A stretch of 64,000 bases of DNA from Takakia lepidozioides (Eukaryota > Streptophyta > Takakiopsida > Takakiales > Takakiaceae), in contig CM060733.1 of NCBI GenBank assembly GCA_030704615.1, positions 54,250,001 to 54,314,000 of the forward strand. Reading direction: 5' to 3'. Made by a program: the position numbers and the translations under genes. Below, in pieces: positions 32,727 through 44,260 of the stretch (within the stretch, counting starts at the first letter, position 1; each line of letters starts with the position of its first letter). The notes beneath the pieces are model-generated. The model did not search any database. It had not been told where the DNA came from and saw nothing but the letters and a program-made list of their open reading frames with translations.

Positions 32727-35348
32727 TGGTCTGTCATGATATTCACTCCAGAGCCTCCATCTATCAGTACATCAGTTAGTTCTGTGCTTCCAATTCTCAA
32801 TTGGATTACTGGCATAGAATCATCAAAGTCCCTGACTGTTTCTCGCCCTTCCGGCTTCACATTATAACTGGTCACCTTGTTGTTCAGGTCTGTGTTCCCT
32901 GTCACATGGGCAATTCGATTGATTGCTTGATACAGCCTGTGTCTACAATAAGGTGCCACAGCCAATAGCTGTCCAATGGTAATCTCCGCTTTGGACTGGC
33001 ATATTACTTCAGCCAAAGTCCCTTCATTACTCTGCATGTCTGCAGCTTCTTTCTTCCCTTCATCCTCACTCACTACCTCTTCTCTTTCAGAATCAGAGGA
33101 ATCTGCCATAGGAATATCAGTACTCTTTTGCATTTCCCTTATGGTATCTGCCACTTCCTTGTGCAGTTCCTTCTCATCTCTCCAAGCCTCATCATCTTCA
33201 GGCACATCACTGCCATCTTCATTATCATCATCTTCCTCGTCTACTGGAGGTATTAGTTTGGCTTTGCTTCTCGTTACTATCATTGTACTTACTTCTGGTA
33301 CAACACATGGCCTAACCATGTGAGCTGCCACCACTGGCCCCTCATTCACAGGAGCTCTCATCTCATTCTGGTGTCTGATCCAGAATGGACAGGTTGCCTT
33401 GCGATGGCCTGCCTGATTACAATAGTAACACAGTTCTTCCCCATTAGGTCCTCGCCCTTGGTCTGTTCTGGAATTGTTTATGTAATCCTGATTCCCTGGC
33501 TGGTAATTCCCTCTTGGATTACCCTGATAGTTGCCTCTGGAATTTCCTTGGTAATTCCCTCTTGAATTACCTCTCCCTTCCATGCCATTGTTATGACTAC
33601 CAGGCCTACCATAGTGGTCCTGATCAGTGTTTCTTCTTGGCTGGGGCTGCATTTGATGCACCCTTACTTGCCTAGGTTCTCTAGCTGTTGTCCTTCTGTT
33701 GTAGTAACAATTCTCAGTAGAATGGTTATCCATTTTATAGATAGTACAGTGTTTCTCCTTCATGTGGCATTCAGTGGTTTTATGGCCTTCATTCTGGCAC
33801 TTTGCACACCAAACACCCTTCCTCCAATGTGTTGCAGCCTCTGTGGCATACTTCTTCAAGATTTCTTCTAATATTTTCTCATAGTTATCCCTCTTCAACT
33901 TCTCCTTTCTCTTACTCTTCCTTTTCAGCTCTTGCTCTTCTTCCTCATCCGACTCATCCTCAGAATCCTCATCATCTTTTTTCTCTCTCCTGAGCATTCT
34001 CAATTGTTCAATTCTGTTCGCTGTTTCAAATGCCTCCTCCACTGTATTATGGGGTAACATATCCACTCTCTTTTGCAACTCTAGTCTTAGTCCACTCACA
34101 AACCAAGTCTTCTGTAAACCTGGTGCTGGTACAGCAGCCAGCTTTTTCATCATCAATTCCATTTTTTCCATCATCAATTCCATTTTTTCCATATACTCCT
34201 CAACAGTTTCATGCTTCTTTTGCTTTAACTGTTGTAAACTTCCATACACTTCATCTTCAGTTTTACTTGTCCTGAACCTATTTCGGAATGTTGTATTCAA
34301 GCCATTCCAGGTTATGAAATGTTTATCAGGGAATCTTGCATACCATTCACTTGCTTTCTTGATAAGTGAACAATGAAACAATCTCATCTTGGCATCCTCG
34401 TCATTCTCATTGTTCACAATACACATGTGCTCAAATTGGCTAATGTGTACATCGGGATCCCCTTTTCATGAATATATTGGAAAAGGTGGTTTTGCCTGTG
34501 TTGGTTGTAACGCCATATGTGGCCCTACCCTCTGCCCACTGACAGATGCTGGCCCCCTTGCTGGTGCTAGTCCTTGAGGACCTGTTGTAGTTGTGGTGGA
34601 TCTTCCACCAAGTGGTGGCCCTTGAGCACTCCCTGCTACTGGCCCCACGATATTCACAGTATTCCCAGCTCCAGTTGCACTACTTCCCACACTCCTTGTC
34701 CCCCCAGAGCCAGATCCAGGCTGCCCGCCTGACCCCCCCTGAGCCGACACCTTCGTTGGCCTATGATCCAAGTGCTCCACTTGATCCAGGTCCAACGGGT
34801 TGGGATGTCCTGGTTGTAGTCTCAACCTCAGCTATTGGGTCTACTTCTTCATACTCTTCCTCTTCCAATTTCTTCTCTTTGTTTTCATCCTCCAAGTTCT
34901 GCCCTTGGGTTTCTTCTTCACTCATGTAACTCAACTGCAATGGTGTTGGAGAGTCTGAACTCTCCGTTGGCTCTGCCACATCCTCTCCTCCTTCTTCACC
35001 TTCCGTTTCAGAAACTGGAGTTCCTGCTTTTGGTGTTCCATGCCAACTCTTATCAAATATTTCTGTCAAATCTTTTATCCAGGGATGTACCTCAGATCCT
35101 TCACCTCGTGGTTGATCTTCTTCCCGTACCAATTCCCTTAATCTTTCTTGCAAAGAAAAAGAAATAGTGGCATCCAACTCTAGTTCTTCCGGTATGGGTC
35201 ATGTACTCTCTGATCTTAATGGTGTGAGAGGTCCAAATGATTCCCCTATGTCTATTCCTCTCTCCCAAAGATATGGATAATTAGCTTTCAGATAACTTTC
35301 TCTTTTTGCTGAATATCTTTGGAGTCTAGCTTCTCTTTCATCACTCAT
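32727..35348 (-). pseudogene. Gag and protease N-part of element 1
   Basis: Minus-strand gag from the ATG at 35348 (MSDEREARLQRYSAKRESYL). Breaks: TGA at 35199-35201, a frameshift near 34.8 kb, TGA at 34466-34468. The capsid region has MRLFHCSLIKKASEWYARF, TTFRNRFRTSKTEDEVYGSL and VEEYMEKMELMM (the last duplicated in tandem). Three zinc knuckles follow: CAKCQNEGHKTTEC (intact), CTIYKMDNHSTENC (second Cys changed to Tyr) and CYYCNQAGHRKATC (intact). An acidic linker leads to the aspartic protease active site VLIDGGSGVNIM. The frame is cut at the inversion joint near 32724-32731; its continuation is on the plus strand at 30.5 kb. Confidence 0.9.
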
Positions 35349-35368
35349 GTCCCATGTCTTTCATTTCT

Positions 35369-36064
35369 TTAATGTGGCAGTAACCAAAACTCTCTTCTGT
35401 AGTATCTCTCGTATATGCCTGGGTTTCTTTCAAGCTTCAATGCACCCTTAGCTATACTAGAAGTCTCCGTTACCATATAACCATATGGCAAACAAGTTTG
35501 GAAAGCTGTTCTTGGTGTGAGTTTGATCCACAGAATATCCTTTGGAATCCAATTCTTTACCAGTACAAGCTCTTCATGCATATGAGTATAAACATTCACC
35601 TTCCTTTCCTCCCAGCCTTCAAACTCTACTCGCTTAATGGATAGCAATGCTATCACATAAACCAGTGTTGGTAACCAACGTGCTCTTCCTCTACAGGCCA
35701 CCTGATAAATCTTTATCACCCCTTTCTCCAGACCCCACTCAGGGTCAGCATCATGCACTCTCTTAAGAATATTTTCTTTACAACCGTCTGGCAATTCCAA
35801 GAACCTCTGAAAGAATTGTTTGGACAATCTTTCCTTCTCAGTTTCACAGGGAATTTGAGTCACATCAAATTCTTTAATTCTCCATCCACCATGATCCCAC
35901 CAGATGCCTGTCACATCTGGTTGTTCATGACCCAGTCTCCCAGTACGGTCGCCAAATGTTGAACGACTTTTACTCACCCATCCCTTCGCTATCCGAGGTG
36001 GAAACTCCAAGATAGAAGAGTTGGATATCTCTAAGCACTCAGCCCGCTCAGTACAATCAGTCAT
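35369..36064 (-). CDS. ORF1 upstream of gag, element 1, unidentified, 231 aa
   Basis: An uninterrupted ATG-started frame of 231 codons just before gag. It is basic and aromatic (WWDHGGWRIKEFDVTQIP, YQVACRGRARWLPTLVYVIA, VKNWIPKDILWIKLTPRTAF) and has one hydrophobic stretch near its middle. I recognise no domain. An extra ORF between the 5' LTR and gag is known in the Ogre group of Tat elements, which fits the position; sequence kinship with Ogre ORF1 is not claimed. It is the only long undamaged frame of the element. Confidence 0.6.
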   Translation of the reverse strand: MTDCTERAECLEISNSSILEFPPRIAKGWVSKSRSTFGDRTGRLGHEQPDVTGIWWDHGGWRIKEFDVTQIPCETEKERLSKQFFQRFLELPDGCKENILKRVHDADPEWGLEKGVIKIYQVACRGRARWLPTLVYVIALLSIKRVEFEGWEERKVNVYTHMHEELVLVKNWIPKDILWIKLTPRTAFQTCLPYGYMVTETSSIAKGALKLERNPGIYERYYRREFWLLPH

Positions 36065-36916
36065 GACCTGCAGCTAGTGAATCATGGTTGTGCTTCCCAT
36101 TTGTATTCCTTCTTGCCTTCATGTTATCAATTTACCTTATCTGATACTGAAGCATCAGATTGCTTCAGTATCTTCTTAGTTCCAGTTAATCATGCATTCA
36201 TTTCAGAGCTTCATTCATGTCTCTCTACACAGTGTGCTTGTATCGAATAAGTATCAGTTTACGATTTATCAGGTACTAGGCCAATGTCAAGGTGACTCTA
36301 ATCCGCCCTACAGTATCACTACAGCTCTACATGAAATAAGCATCTATTGTTCATCTTTTCTCCTTCTTTCTGCTCTCGTTCTTGCTCTCCGCCTGATCTC
36401 CTCTCATACATGACCAAGAAGCGCTCCCCGTGAAGTGTATCCCCTCTTTCCGTTGCCGCTCCCTTTATCTGCCCGCAAGCTGTTCTAACCACCTAACTAA
36501 TTAACCGTCATCCCTGAAGTAACACGTTCCTTCTGCAGATGTCGTTCCCTCACAGTCGTTCCCTACCAATGATAATTGTTCCCCATGTACTGTGACTGGC
36601 TGTGTTAGGCTGTGTCGGCTGTGTCGGGCTATATCGGGCTGTGTTGGCTGTGACGGGCTGTGTCGGCTGTGGCGGCTGTGACTGGCTGTGTCGGGCTGTG
36701 TTGGCTGTGACGGGCTGTGCAAAGCTGTGGCGGGTTGTGTTGGCTGTGTCGGGCTGTGTTGGCTGTGACTGGCTGTGACGGGGTGTGTCGGGCTGTGTAA
36801 CCCCCCCCCCCCCCCCCTAAAGCCTGCTGCTGTCACCCCTAAGGCTCCTGTTGGTCTCAGTCTGTGTAATAATTAAGGGTACCCCACAGAACCCGTAAAA
36901 GCGTTAAAGTCCCAAG
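36065..36916 (-). other. Putative 5' LTR/leader region of element 1
   Basis: Read on the minus strand this non-coding stretch begins TGTTAGAGGGCTGCTTGGG at the array border, TG being the usual first bases of an LTR, and ends just upstream of ORF1. It holds CACAGCC repeats and an 18-base poly-G run (minus). No matching copy is visible at the other end of the element and I could not identify a convincing primer binding site, so the LTR limits are undefined. Confidence 0.35.
36590..36820. repeat. GGCTGTG minisatellite and poly-C run
   Basis: Units GGCTGTGTC, GGCTGTGAC and GGCTGTGTT recur about twenty times, followed by 18 consecutive C at 36801-36818. The same GGCTGTG unit occurs as a shorter array at 29220-29320 near the integrase end, 7.4 kb away in the same orientation; this could be the trace of two related terminal or untranslated regions. 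Confidence 0.85.
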
Positions 36917-38867
36917 CAGCCCTCTAACAGCTTCCAATTAGGGGTTTTTTGACATGGCATGCTGGCCCTATGTGGCTCATTTTGAAATCAAAAAACAGGC
37001 TGAGAGAAGGGCACAAACAGTGTGAAAATCTCAGTGGCTCCCATATTGGCCTTTCTTCTGGCCCTGTGGTCTTTCCTTGGTGCATACAACAATCGAGTGA
37101 GAATTAGCATAAAGGGGAGCAAAATCAGTGTGCTCTGAAGCACACTGTTTGGAGCTCCCAATTAGGGTTTTTTTGACATGGCATAGTTGCCATGTGTGGC
37201 CCATTTAGACATAAAAAAAAATAGGCTGAGATGGCGTCACAAACAGTGTGCGTTGGCGCATACTATTTGATGCTTCCAACTATGGGGTTTTTTGACATGG
37301 CATTCTGGCCCTATGTTGCCCATTTAGACATCAATAAACAAGCATAAAGGGGAGCAGAAACAGTGTGCTTTGAAGCACACTGTTTGGTGCTTCCAATTAG
37401 GGATTTTTTGACATGGCATACTGGCCCTGTGTGGCTCATTTTGAAATCAAAAAACAGGCTGAGTGAAGGGCACAGACAGTGTGTGTTGACGCACACTGTT
37501 TGATGCTTCCAACCATGGGGTTGTTTGACATGGCATTCTGGCACTATTTGGCCCATTTACACATCAAAAAATTAGCATAAAGGGGAGCAAAAATATTGTG
37601 CTTTGAAGACTCTTTGGAGCTCCCAATTAGTGGTTTTATGACATGGCATAGTGGCCTTGTGTGGCGCATCTAGACATCAAAAAACAAGCTGAGATGGCAG
37701 CACAAACAGTGTGCGTTGACGCACACTGTTTGGTGCTTCCCACTATGGGGTTTTTTGACATGGCATTCTGGCCCTGTGTTGCCCATTTGGACATCCATAA
37801 ACAAGCATTAAGGGGAGCTGAAACAGTGTGCTTTGCAGCACACTATTTGGAGCTCCCAATTAGGGGTTTTTTGACATGGCATATTGGCCTTGTGTGGCCC
37901 ATTTAGACATAAAAAAAACAGGCTGAGATGGCGGCACAAACAGTGTGCGTTGACGCACATTGTTTGGTGCTTCCAACTATGGGGTTTTGTGACGTGGCAT
38001 TCTTGCCCTCTGTTGCCCATTTAGACTTCAATAAACAAGCATAAAGGGGAACAAAAACAGTGGGCTTTGAAGCGCACTGTTTGGTGCTCCCAATTAGGGG
38101 TTTTTTTGCCATGGCAAACTGGCCTTGTGTGGCACATTTTGAAATCAAAAAACAGGCTGAGAGAGGGGCAGAAACAGTGTGCGTTGACGCACACTGTTTG
38201 ATGCATTTAAGTATGGGGGTTTTTTGACATGGCATTCAGGCCCCGTGTGGCCCATTTGGACATCCAAAAACAGGCTGAGAGAGGGGCACAAACAGTGTGT
38301 GTTGTCGCACACTGTTTGGTTCTTCCAACTACGGATGTTTTAAACTTTGCACAATGGCCCTGTGTGGCCCATTAAGACATGAAGAAACAACTAGAAAGGG
38401 GGGCACAAACAGTGTGCGTTGACTCACACTGTTTGATGCTTCCAACGATGGGGTGTTTTGACATGGCAAACTGGCCTTGTGTGGCCCATTTAGACATGAA
38501 AAAACAACCCAGAAAGGGGGGCCCAAAGAGTGTGCGTTGACGCACACTGTTTGGTGCTTCCAACTCTGGGGTTTTTTGACATGGCCTTCTGGCTCTATTT
38601 GGCCCATTTGGACATCCAAAAACAGGCTGAGAGAGGGGCAGAAACAGTGTGGCACACTGTCTGTTCAGAAACAGTGTGGCCCTGTGTGGCCCATTTGGAC
38701 ATGAAAAAACAACTAGAAGGGGGGTACAAACAGTGTGCGTTGACGCACACTGTTTGGTGCTTCCAACTATAGGGTTTTTTGACATGGCATTTTGGCCCTA
38801 TGTGGCCCATTTAGACATCAATAAACAAGCATAAAGGGGAGCACAAACAGTTTGCTTTGAAGCACAT
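36917..38867. repeat. Satellite array, right part
   Basis: Same 116-bp family and same orientation as 22760-25030, about sixteen monomers. It starts inside a type B unit (CTTCCAATTAGGGG) followed by a type A unit of the TTGAAATC form, the phase expected if it once joined the left array. Insertions and divergence interrupt it (an unrelated 60-bp stretch near 37025-37085). From about 38340 a variant type with GACATGAA..AACAACTAGAAAGGGG appears. The array ends in a damaged palindrome near 38867. Confidence 0.92.
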
Positions 38868-39235
38868 GCCTCTTCCATTGGAGTCAATATCTGGCACATC
38901 ATACAAAGCGTTGCATTCGACCTGACCTCCAGTTGGAACACAGAAGGCTCTGCCTCCAGTACAAAATTGCCACCTGAATGGGAGAAGCTGAGAGCACTTA
39001 CCAAGCAATCCGGGCTTGGTGGTTCTCCTCTGGTGCTGCTATTGGGATCCACCTATAGGAGTTGGAGGACTGGTTGGTTTTCTGGCACTTCACGTACAGA
39101 CAGTGGGGAGCTTTCATGACGTCGGTAAACCTTTTCAATTCGAGAAACACAAATTTCACTTTGCATCGTGTCTGTTCCTTTGGGGTTCTTGGATTGTCAC
39201 TTGTAGAACCTCTTCCATTTCCTTTCATTTCTCAC

Positions 39236-40673
39236 ATTTGCGTGCAATGCCTCCTGCAGGACATGTCCTTGGAGGACTTGGCCGACATGCCTTCCTATAA
39301 TGTGGCAGAGACTGTTCACAACGCCTGGATGCAGCAGTCTACCAAAGCAGGACGTGACTTATATGTGGCCACTGCAGATGACATCGTGCGGGCACTTATA
39401 CAACAAACCAGATACCGCAATTTTTCTGATGGGACGGGGATGAGGCAAGGGCCCTGATACGACTTTGTTGATGCTAAGGGCTGCGAGTAGGACCGGAGAC
39501 CTATCAAAGATGGCGAGAGCTCTGAACAGGTGCACTGAAGGCTCCCATTTGCAATCCAGGGTCCCCCATTTGGAAGACGAGGAAACATTTGTATCATGTA
39601 AAAGGAAATTGAAAGCTCCTCCAGGGTCGGATGGAGATTCCCATCGGCCGGACTGGGTCAATTTCTCTGTACCAAAGGTGTCTCCGGTGTACACTAAGTC
39701 CCCTGCCCGCCCCTTCCCAGGTGTGTCCTCTTCCAGTGGAGCAGGTGCAGATCATGCAAGCACAGCAGCAGGAATCCCATTGGAGGATGTGGTGTCCTTG
39801 GTGCATGAATCTGATTGCATTGACAGTGAGTGGCATATAGAATGCACCCCACCAGGATCTAGAGTGGCTTGCATGGCAATTCGGACCCCCTCTTTCAAGA
39901 AATGCAAATCAAAAATATACAAAGGCTCCAGGGGGACTCCAACTCCAACATTCACAGGGTTGTTCCGACCTTATCATAGTGGGGAGTCAAAGAACCACAA
40001 GTTCTGGTTCTGCCCAGACGATATGGTACGATGCGTCAAGGGAACAGTTCGTCCTTCGGTGATAATGAAGCCCCCTCAGCCCGCAATTTGGCCTATGAAA
40101 CTTGGGACTTCGCTGTCATCAACCGAGATAAGCATGCTGGAGGAGGGAGGGTTCCGTCTTGCACGGTCCCTGGTGGTGCCCTCATGCACTCTGGGCACAG
40201 ATGTGCCACATGCTCCGGCTATGCCTCCACCCGGTGCCGACTCCCACCCAACTAAAAGAGATGGAAAAACAGTGCGCCATGTCGCTTCGGGTGCAGATCA
40301 CGACTGCAAGATGGAATCGGCTAGAACTTTGCAGGCTCGGGTGACTCGTATCATCGAAGTCCCGGCCTCGGGGTATGGACGGATTTACACAGTGTTGTCT
40401 GCTGGCTCAGTTCTTCATGGCAAAGAATATCAGGTTACCATGGGGAATTTCCCTTCGTGCACTTGTCCGGATTTTGTAACGATGCGTGAGGGCGCTCTCG
40501 GCATGAGAGGGAAGTGGGTCCCCTGCAAGCATCAATATTACATATACCTTATAATTATGTGTTGCAACGGTAAAAAAGACCAATTCATTCACCAAGCCAC
40601 ACTAGGCTATGGAGAAGTCATCACTCTTCTGCAGCGGGACACCTGCCGTGGGGCTCTGCTAGATTCTATGTGA
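39236..40673 (+). pseudogene. SWIM-domain transposase-like protein, C-terminal part
   Basis: The first frame (to about 39457) gives SLEDLADMPSYNVAETVHNA, WMQQSTKAGRDLYVATADDI and LIQQTRYRNFSDG. A one-base frameshift near 39450 leads into the 402-codon frame ending at 40673, with PTPTFTGLFRPYHSGESKNH, FWFCPDDMVRCVKG and, near the end, a SWIM zinc finger: FPSCTCPDF then WVPCKHQYYIYLI (C-x-C ... C-x-H). SWIM fingers are typical of MULE-type transposases, where they follow the DDE core. The core itself is absent here; a core of possibly related type is at 1.1-2.2 kb on the same strand. The protein ends with a regular TGA. Likely the 3' half of a MULE-like transposase gene left after insertion or deletion. 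Confidence 0.68.
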
Positions 40674-40924
40674 ACAAAAACGAGCCATGCCCACTTCCCG
40701 TGCTGGTTTCCAGCTTATCGTGTGGAGTCTTTGCATGTAGGACAAACACATATATTTCGTTCGCGGAACCACGGCAAATGCACATGCCATTCATTGTAGG
40801 CGTCTTTCTCTGAATTGAAATAAAGTGTGACGATCATTCTGAGCTCAAATCTGCCATATGTTCATATTCTTGTTTTTGTGCAGACATTGCAGACATGGTG
40901 CATGGTGACCCCTTTGTTTTGTCC

Positions 40925-41110
40925 ACGTTTGTCCACGGTAATAGGCCCTCTTTCTGCAATCCTCGCCTATAGGGCTTGCTTCTCCAGCACATTGGTGCCG
41001 CTCACGCTTCCCTGAAGCGTGAGCTCAGCTCACGCTTTGCAACTACAACGTGAGCTCAGCTCCCAGGCTCACGGGGCTGGGCTCACGCCGTAGCTACGCT
41101 GTCGTGTGTT
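40925..41110. repeat. GCTCACG/CGTGAGC repeats, left block
   Basis: After GGTAATAGGCCCT at 40936 the sequence repeats GCTCACG and its complement about eight times (for example CTCACGGGGCTGGGCTCACG). A block with the same two features in the same order lies at 58845-58960. The rest of 40674-41700 holds no gene that I can support. Confidence 0.6.
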
Positions 41111-41699
41111 GCTTGTTGTTGTTTGTTGTTTGACTGTTTAGAACCAACAGACTCGTCCGGTTGTGAAGAATCCCTTTGCATGACTCCATGGACTTTCGTG
41201 GCAACATCGGAGTCCATCGTTTCAAGCCACAACCTCTTTTGTTCATATGCTTCTACTATTTTTGCTTTGTTGTTCGCCTATTCGTGGGACTGTTTGAGCG
41301 CGGGGAAGACGTCTTGTTTACATTGAGTTTACAGTGCAGACTTGAATGGAAGTATTTAGGTCTTTGCTAACAAGTATGACTCATTTTAGCGACAGCAATT
41401 GAGAATCAGCCTTTCCCTTGTCACACTGTCTTGTTCGAGGCTTGTCCTCCATATAGCATGTGTGGAATGGCATTGCAAAAATAACGGAAGCATATGTGCA
41501 TGGTTGGCTGTATAAAATTCGGATTTCCTCCCGAATTCCGTCTCTTGGATGTTGTTTGCAGGTGGACCCATCGATGCAGGACGAAATGGGCATGTGTGGC
41601 GGAATTTTTTGTGCACCGAACTAGTGGACCTTCCAAATGTTACCATGACAATGCAGGGATGCGGAGACCCAGCCGGGGGACCATTGAAATGGTGAAACG

Positions 41700-42070
41700 G
41701 GTAGGGACACACTGCAGACAGAGGGCAGACCAGGAGAAGAGAAGAGTGCACCATGCCAGTCCAGACGAGAAGACCGAACCAACAGACCAGCCTGGAGAAC
41801 TCTGGTCAAACCCGGACGGCAGACCGAGTGCAGACAATCTTTGCCGCACGAATGCGACAGACCGCTGCCACAGACCTGCACGACAGACCCTTTTGACAGA
41901 CCCGTTCGACATACCGTACGGCAGACCCGACTGACAGGCCCGATTGACATACCCGATTGAGAGGCCCGACTGACAGACCCGACTGACATACCCATTTGAC
42001 AGACCCGTTTGACAGACCCGATTGACAGATCGTCGGCAGACCGGCATGGCGGAAGGACTTAGGGCAGACC
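41700..42070. repeat. GACAGACCCG array
   Basis: About fifteen units of the form GACAGACCCGACT, GACATACCCGATT and GGCAGACCCG occur in succession, densest at 41878-42035. The complement, CGGGTCTGTC, resembles the GGGTCTGCC words in the inverted repeat arms. It lies directly upstream of the zinc-finger gene. Confidence 0.78.
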
Positions 42071-42489
42071 ATGGAAGACCTTGACGGCGGCCACTATTGT
42101 GCCGCCGAGACGTTTGATGTTTTGGTGGCATTCCAATGGCCGACGTGCATGGCCTCTTCCGCACGTGTGCATGGCCTCGGCGGCCGCACGCGTGCTCCTG
42201 TCATGCTTAGCAGTGAGCCGTTATGTTGGGGTCCTCGCCTCTTCCTCCTCTTGCGTCTTTTGCATCTCTCCACTTTGCTCTTGCACGCTGTGTTGCGCTT
42301 CACGGTTCTGCCTCTTCGACTCGACGATTCGTTTGTAGCGCCCGCCCGCTCTTCAAAGGCCGCGTGCCCGTCGTTGCCGAAGTGCAAAGGTATCAACTTC
42401 ACCAGACTTCTTCACCGCGAGACCTTCATTTCGTTTTTTGCTTGCTCTTCTTCATTTGCATTCAGCAGACCGTCTTTGACACAATTCCT

Positions 42490-43584
42490 CCTTATGTTGC
42501 AGCCATGAAAGAAGCTTGCCCAAAGGTTGGAGCCGATTGGGTGGAATATGTGCATGCCCCTCGCCACAAAGCCAAGAGAAAGTATCGGTATGAGCCAAGT
42601 GAGTACGATGCTAAAATAGTAGAAGCATTTTTGGATTTGCGCATAGCGAAGGAGAAAAAGAACTGGCCAAAGGATTGGTTTCAGTGCCCCTTTTGCCCCG
42701 ATATTGTCAAGGACAAAGAGACTCTAAACCGCCATGCCCTTGATGGAGGATGCAAAGGTATGGTCCCTGAGAACTTCAAGCCTTGGCCCAAGCCAAGTTC
42801 GTCTAAGGCCGCAAAAGAAATCACTACAAAGTGTAGGGGTGCGCATTCCGTCGCTCGGTCTGCTGAGGGAAGTGCGGCAGCGTTATTACACTAGAGCCGG
42901 CCTGCTGGGCCCCGGCCGCGTTGTGCCTGTGAAGAAAATGAAGCTCAGTGATGGAGCTAAAAAAATGTAGACCGCAAAAGTCACAGATCTGCCAGTACCA
43001 GTACTGGCAGACCATGGGATAGGAGAGTGAGTAGCAAAGAATTGCAACCAGGTTGGTCCCAGCAGACCACCACCAGCAGACCACAGGCTGACGTTGCAAC
43101 TTTGTCATCAAGTGGGGATGACTCAAGTGAGGAAGACTCCCATGAAGAGGAGGATCATGTTCAGGACATGTCGACGGAGCGGCCGCGACTAGTTGTGAGA
43201 CCGTACTTGGTGAACGACCCCATTGGGTACGCCCCGCCGGTACATGACATAAACCTAGACTCGGACATCCCCATGGAGGAATCACACCCTCAAACAGACC
43301 CACGAAGCACACCACATATCAAACCCAACAGGCAGACCAAGAACCAGCAGACCCTGACTGATGCTCATGGAGATGTAACGGGCACCCCTGTCCGCCCTGG
43401 TACATTGTACCTTCTTCCCCAGGGTCTTCTGCCAGACCAATACCCAGATGAATCAGATCCGGACTTTTTCCATTTTTTGTATGGTTACGTGAGATCAGTG
43501 CAGATACAGACCATTGACACAGCAGAGAAGAAGTGGGTGGAGGCACGATCACACCCAAGGGATGAAAACTACAACGGCCTCCAG
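42490..43584 (+). CDS. Zinc-finger protein gene, transposon-associated, two or more exons
   Basis: The frame with ATG at about 42505 reads MKEACPKVGADWVEYVHAP, then WFQCPFCPDIVKDKETLNRH followed by ALDGGCKG: a C-x2-C-x-n-H-type finger close to BED or C2H2 fingers. A donor-like CAAAG/GTATGG occurs at about 42757. A later open stretch, 43027-43584, encodes an acidic Ser-rich region (SSSGDDSSEEDSHEEEDHVQ) and LPPYLVND-like, LYLLPQGLLPDQYPDESD and FFHFLYGYVRSV pieces, ending in a good donor CTCCAG/GTACTT at 43584. The following intron-like sequence (43585-43900) is rich in GGTCTGC words. A zinc-finger N-terminus followed by a DDE core is the MULE plan, so this may be the first part of a second copy of the family; inference. 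Confidence 0.45.
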
Positions 43585-43910
43585 GTACTTGAACGACTCT
43601 TTCTATGGTCTACCGTATTTGAGTGTTTCGATTTCTTGGTTGCAACGAGTGATATACTATGTTGGGTGTTGTATGTGTGGCCTACTGTTGTCGGTCTACT
43701 GTTCTGGGTCTGCTATTCTGTACATGGTACTGCATTACTTGTTCTGGCTGTGGTCTGCTGCATAGGTCCAGAACCGGTGCGTCTACTTTCCCATGTTGCA
43801 AATCATGGTATAGTGTTCTTTATTATTGTTATATATGTGGTCTGCCGGGAACGGACAACTGTTTTGGGTCTGCTTGAAAGTGAAAGGCAATATGTATTTC
43901 TATGGTTTGG
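43585..43910. repeat. Intron-like stretch with GGTCTGC words
   Basis: GGTCTAC, GGTCTGC, GGGTCTGC and TGGTCTGCC occur about seven times in 320 bases after a splice donor. The situation mirrors 1310-1560, where the same word fills the gap between two coding parts of the MULE-like transposase. Confidence 0.55.
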
Positions 43911-44260
43911 TTGTGAATATGCATATGGATGAAAACCGCATGTACATGTGAGACAGGTGGAAAACGGTTGGTGACAATGCCATTATGTAATGCATTTGTA
44001 ACGCCTACACTGTCGGTGGCATGTCCCCGTCATTGTCTCGCCCAGGTTGGTATTGCTCTGGCTGAGGGTTCATGTAACACAGGTTGTGCATCATTAGGTC
44101 TCACACTTCTCCATCTCATTGTCTTCATTTTTTCCTACTTGCACACCCACTTGTGCCATACCAATTTCATTGAGGTCATCCTTGCCATAGTTTTCTTGGG
44201 TTTTCTGCCCACATGAGGTCTTCGTGTTGCAGGTGTTAGGGTCCTCTTGTACGTCTCATA

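Larger units (their letters stand above)
25031..36916 (-). mobile_element. Ty3/gypsy retrotransposon, element 1 (Athila/Tat-like), rearranged
   Basis: A minus-strand element in the order ORF1 (36.06-35.37 kb), gag-protease (35.35-32.73), an inverted protease-RT-RNase H block (30.51-32.73, plus strand), integrase (30.51-29.33) and a very long extra ORF (29.33-25.03). RT reads VFLDDFSVYS; DDFSVY is usual in the plant Athila/Tat branch, which also tends to carry extra ORFs. It interrupts the satellite: the array stops at 25030 and restarts at 36917 in register. No pair of long terminal repeats was recognised; the left end is still coding, so the 3' end is truncated. The right end 36.07-36.92 kb may hold the 5' LTR and leader. 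Confidence 0.88.

Noticed and set aside
36590-36820. Polypurine tract of element 1
   Set aside because: The poly-G run (minus strand) lies at the 5' side of the element, whereas a polypurine tract belongs before the 3' LTR.
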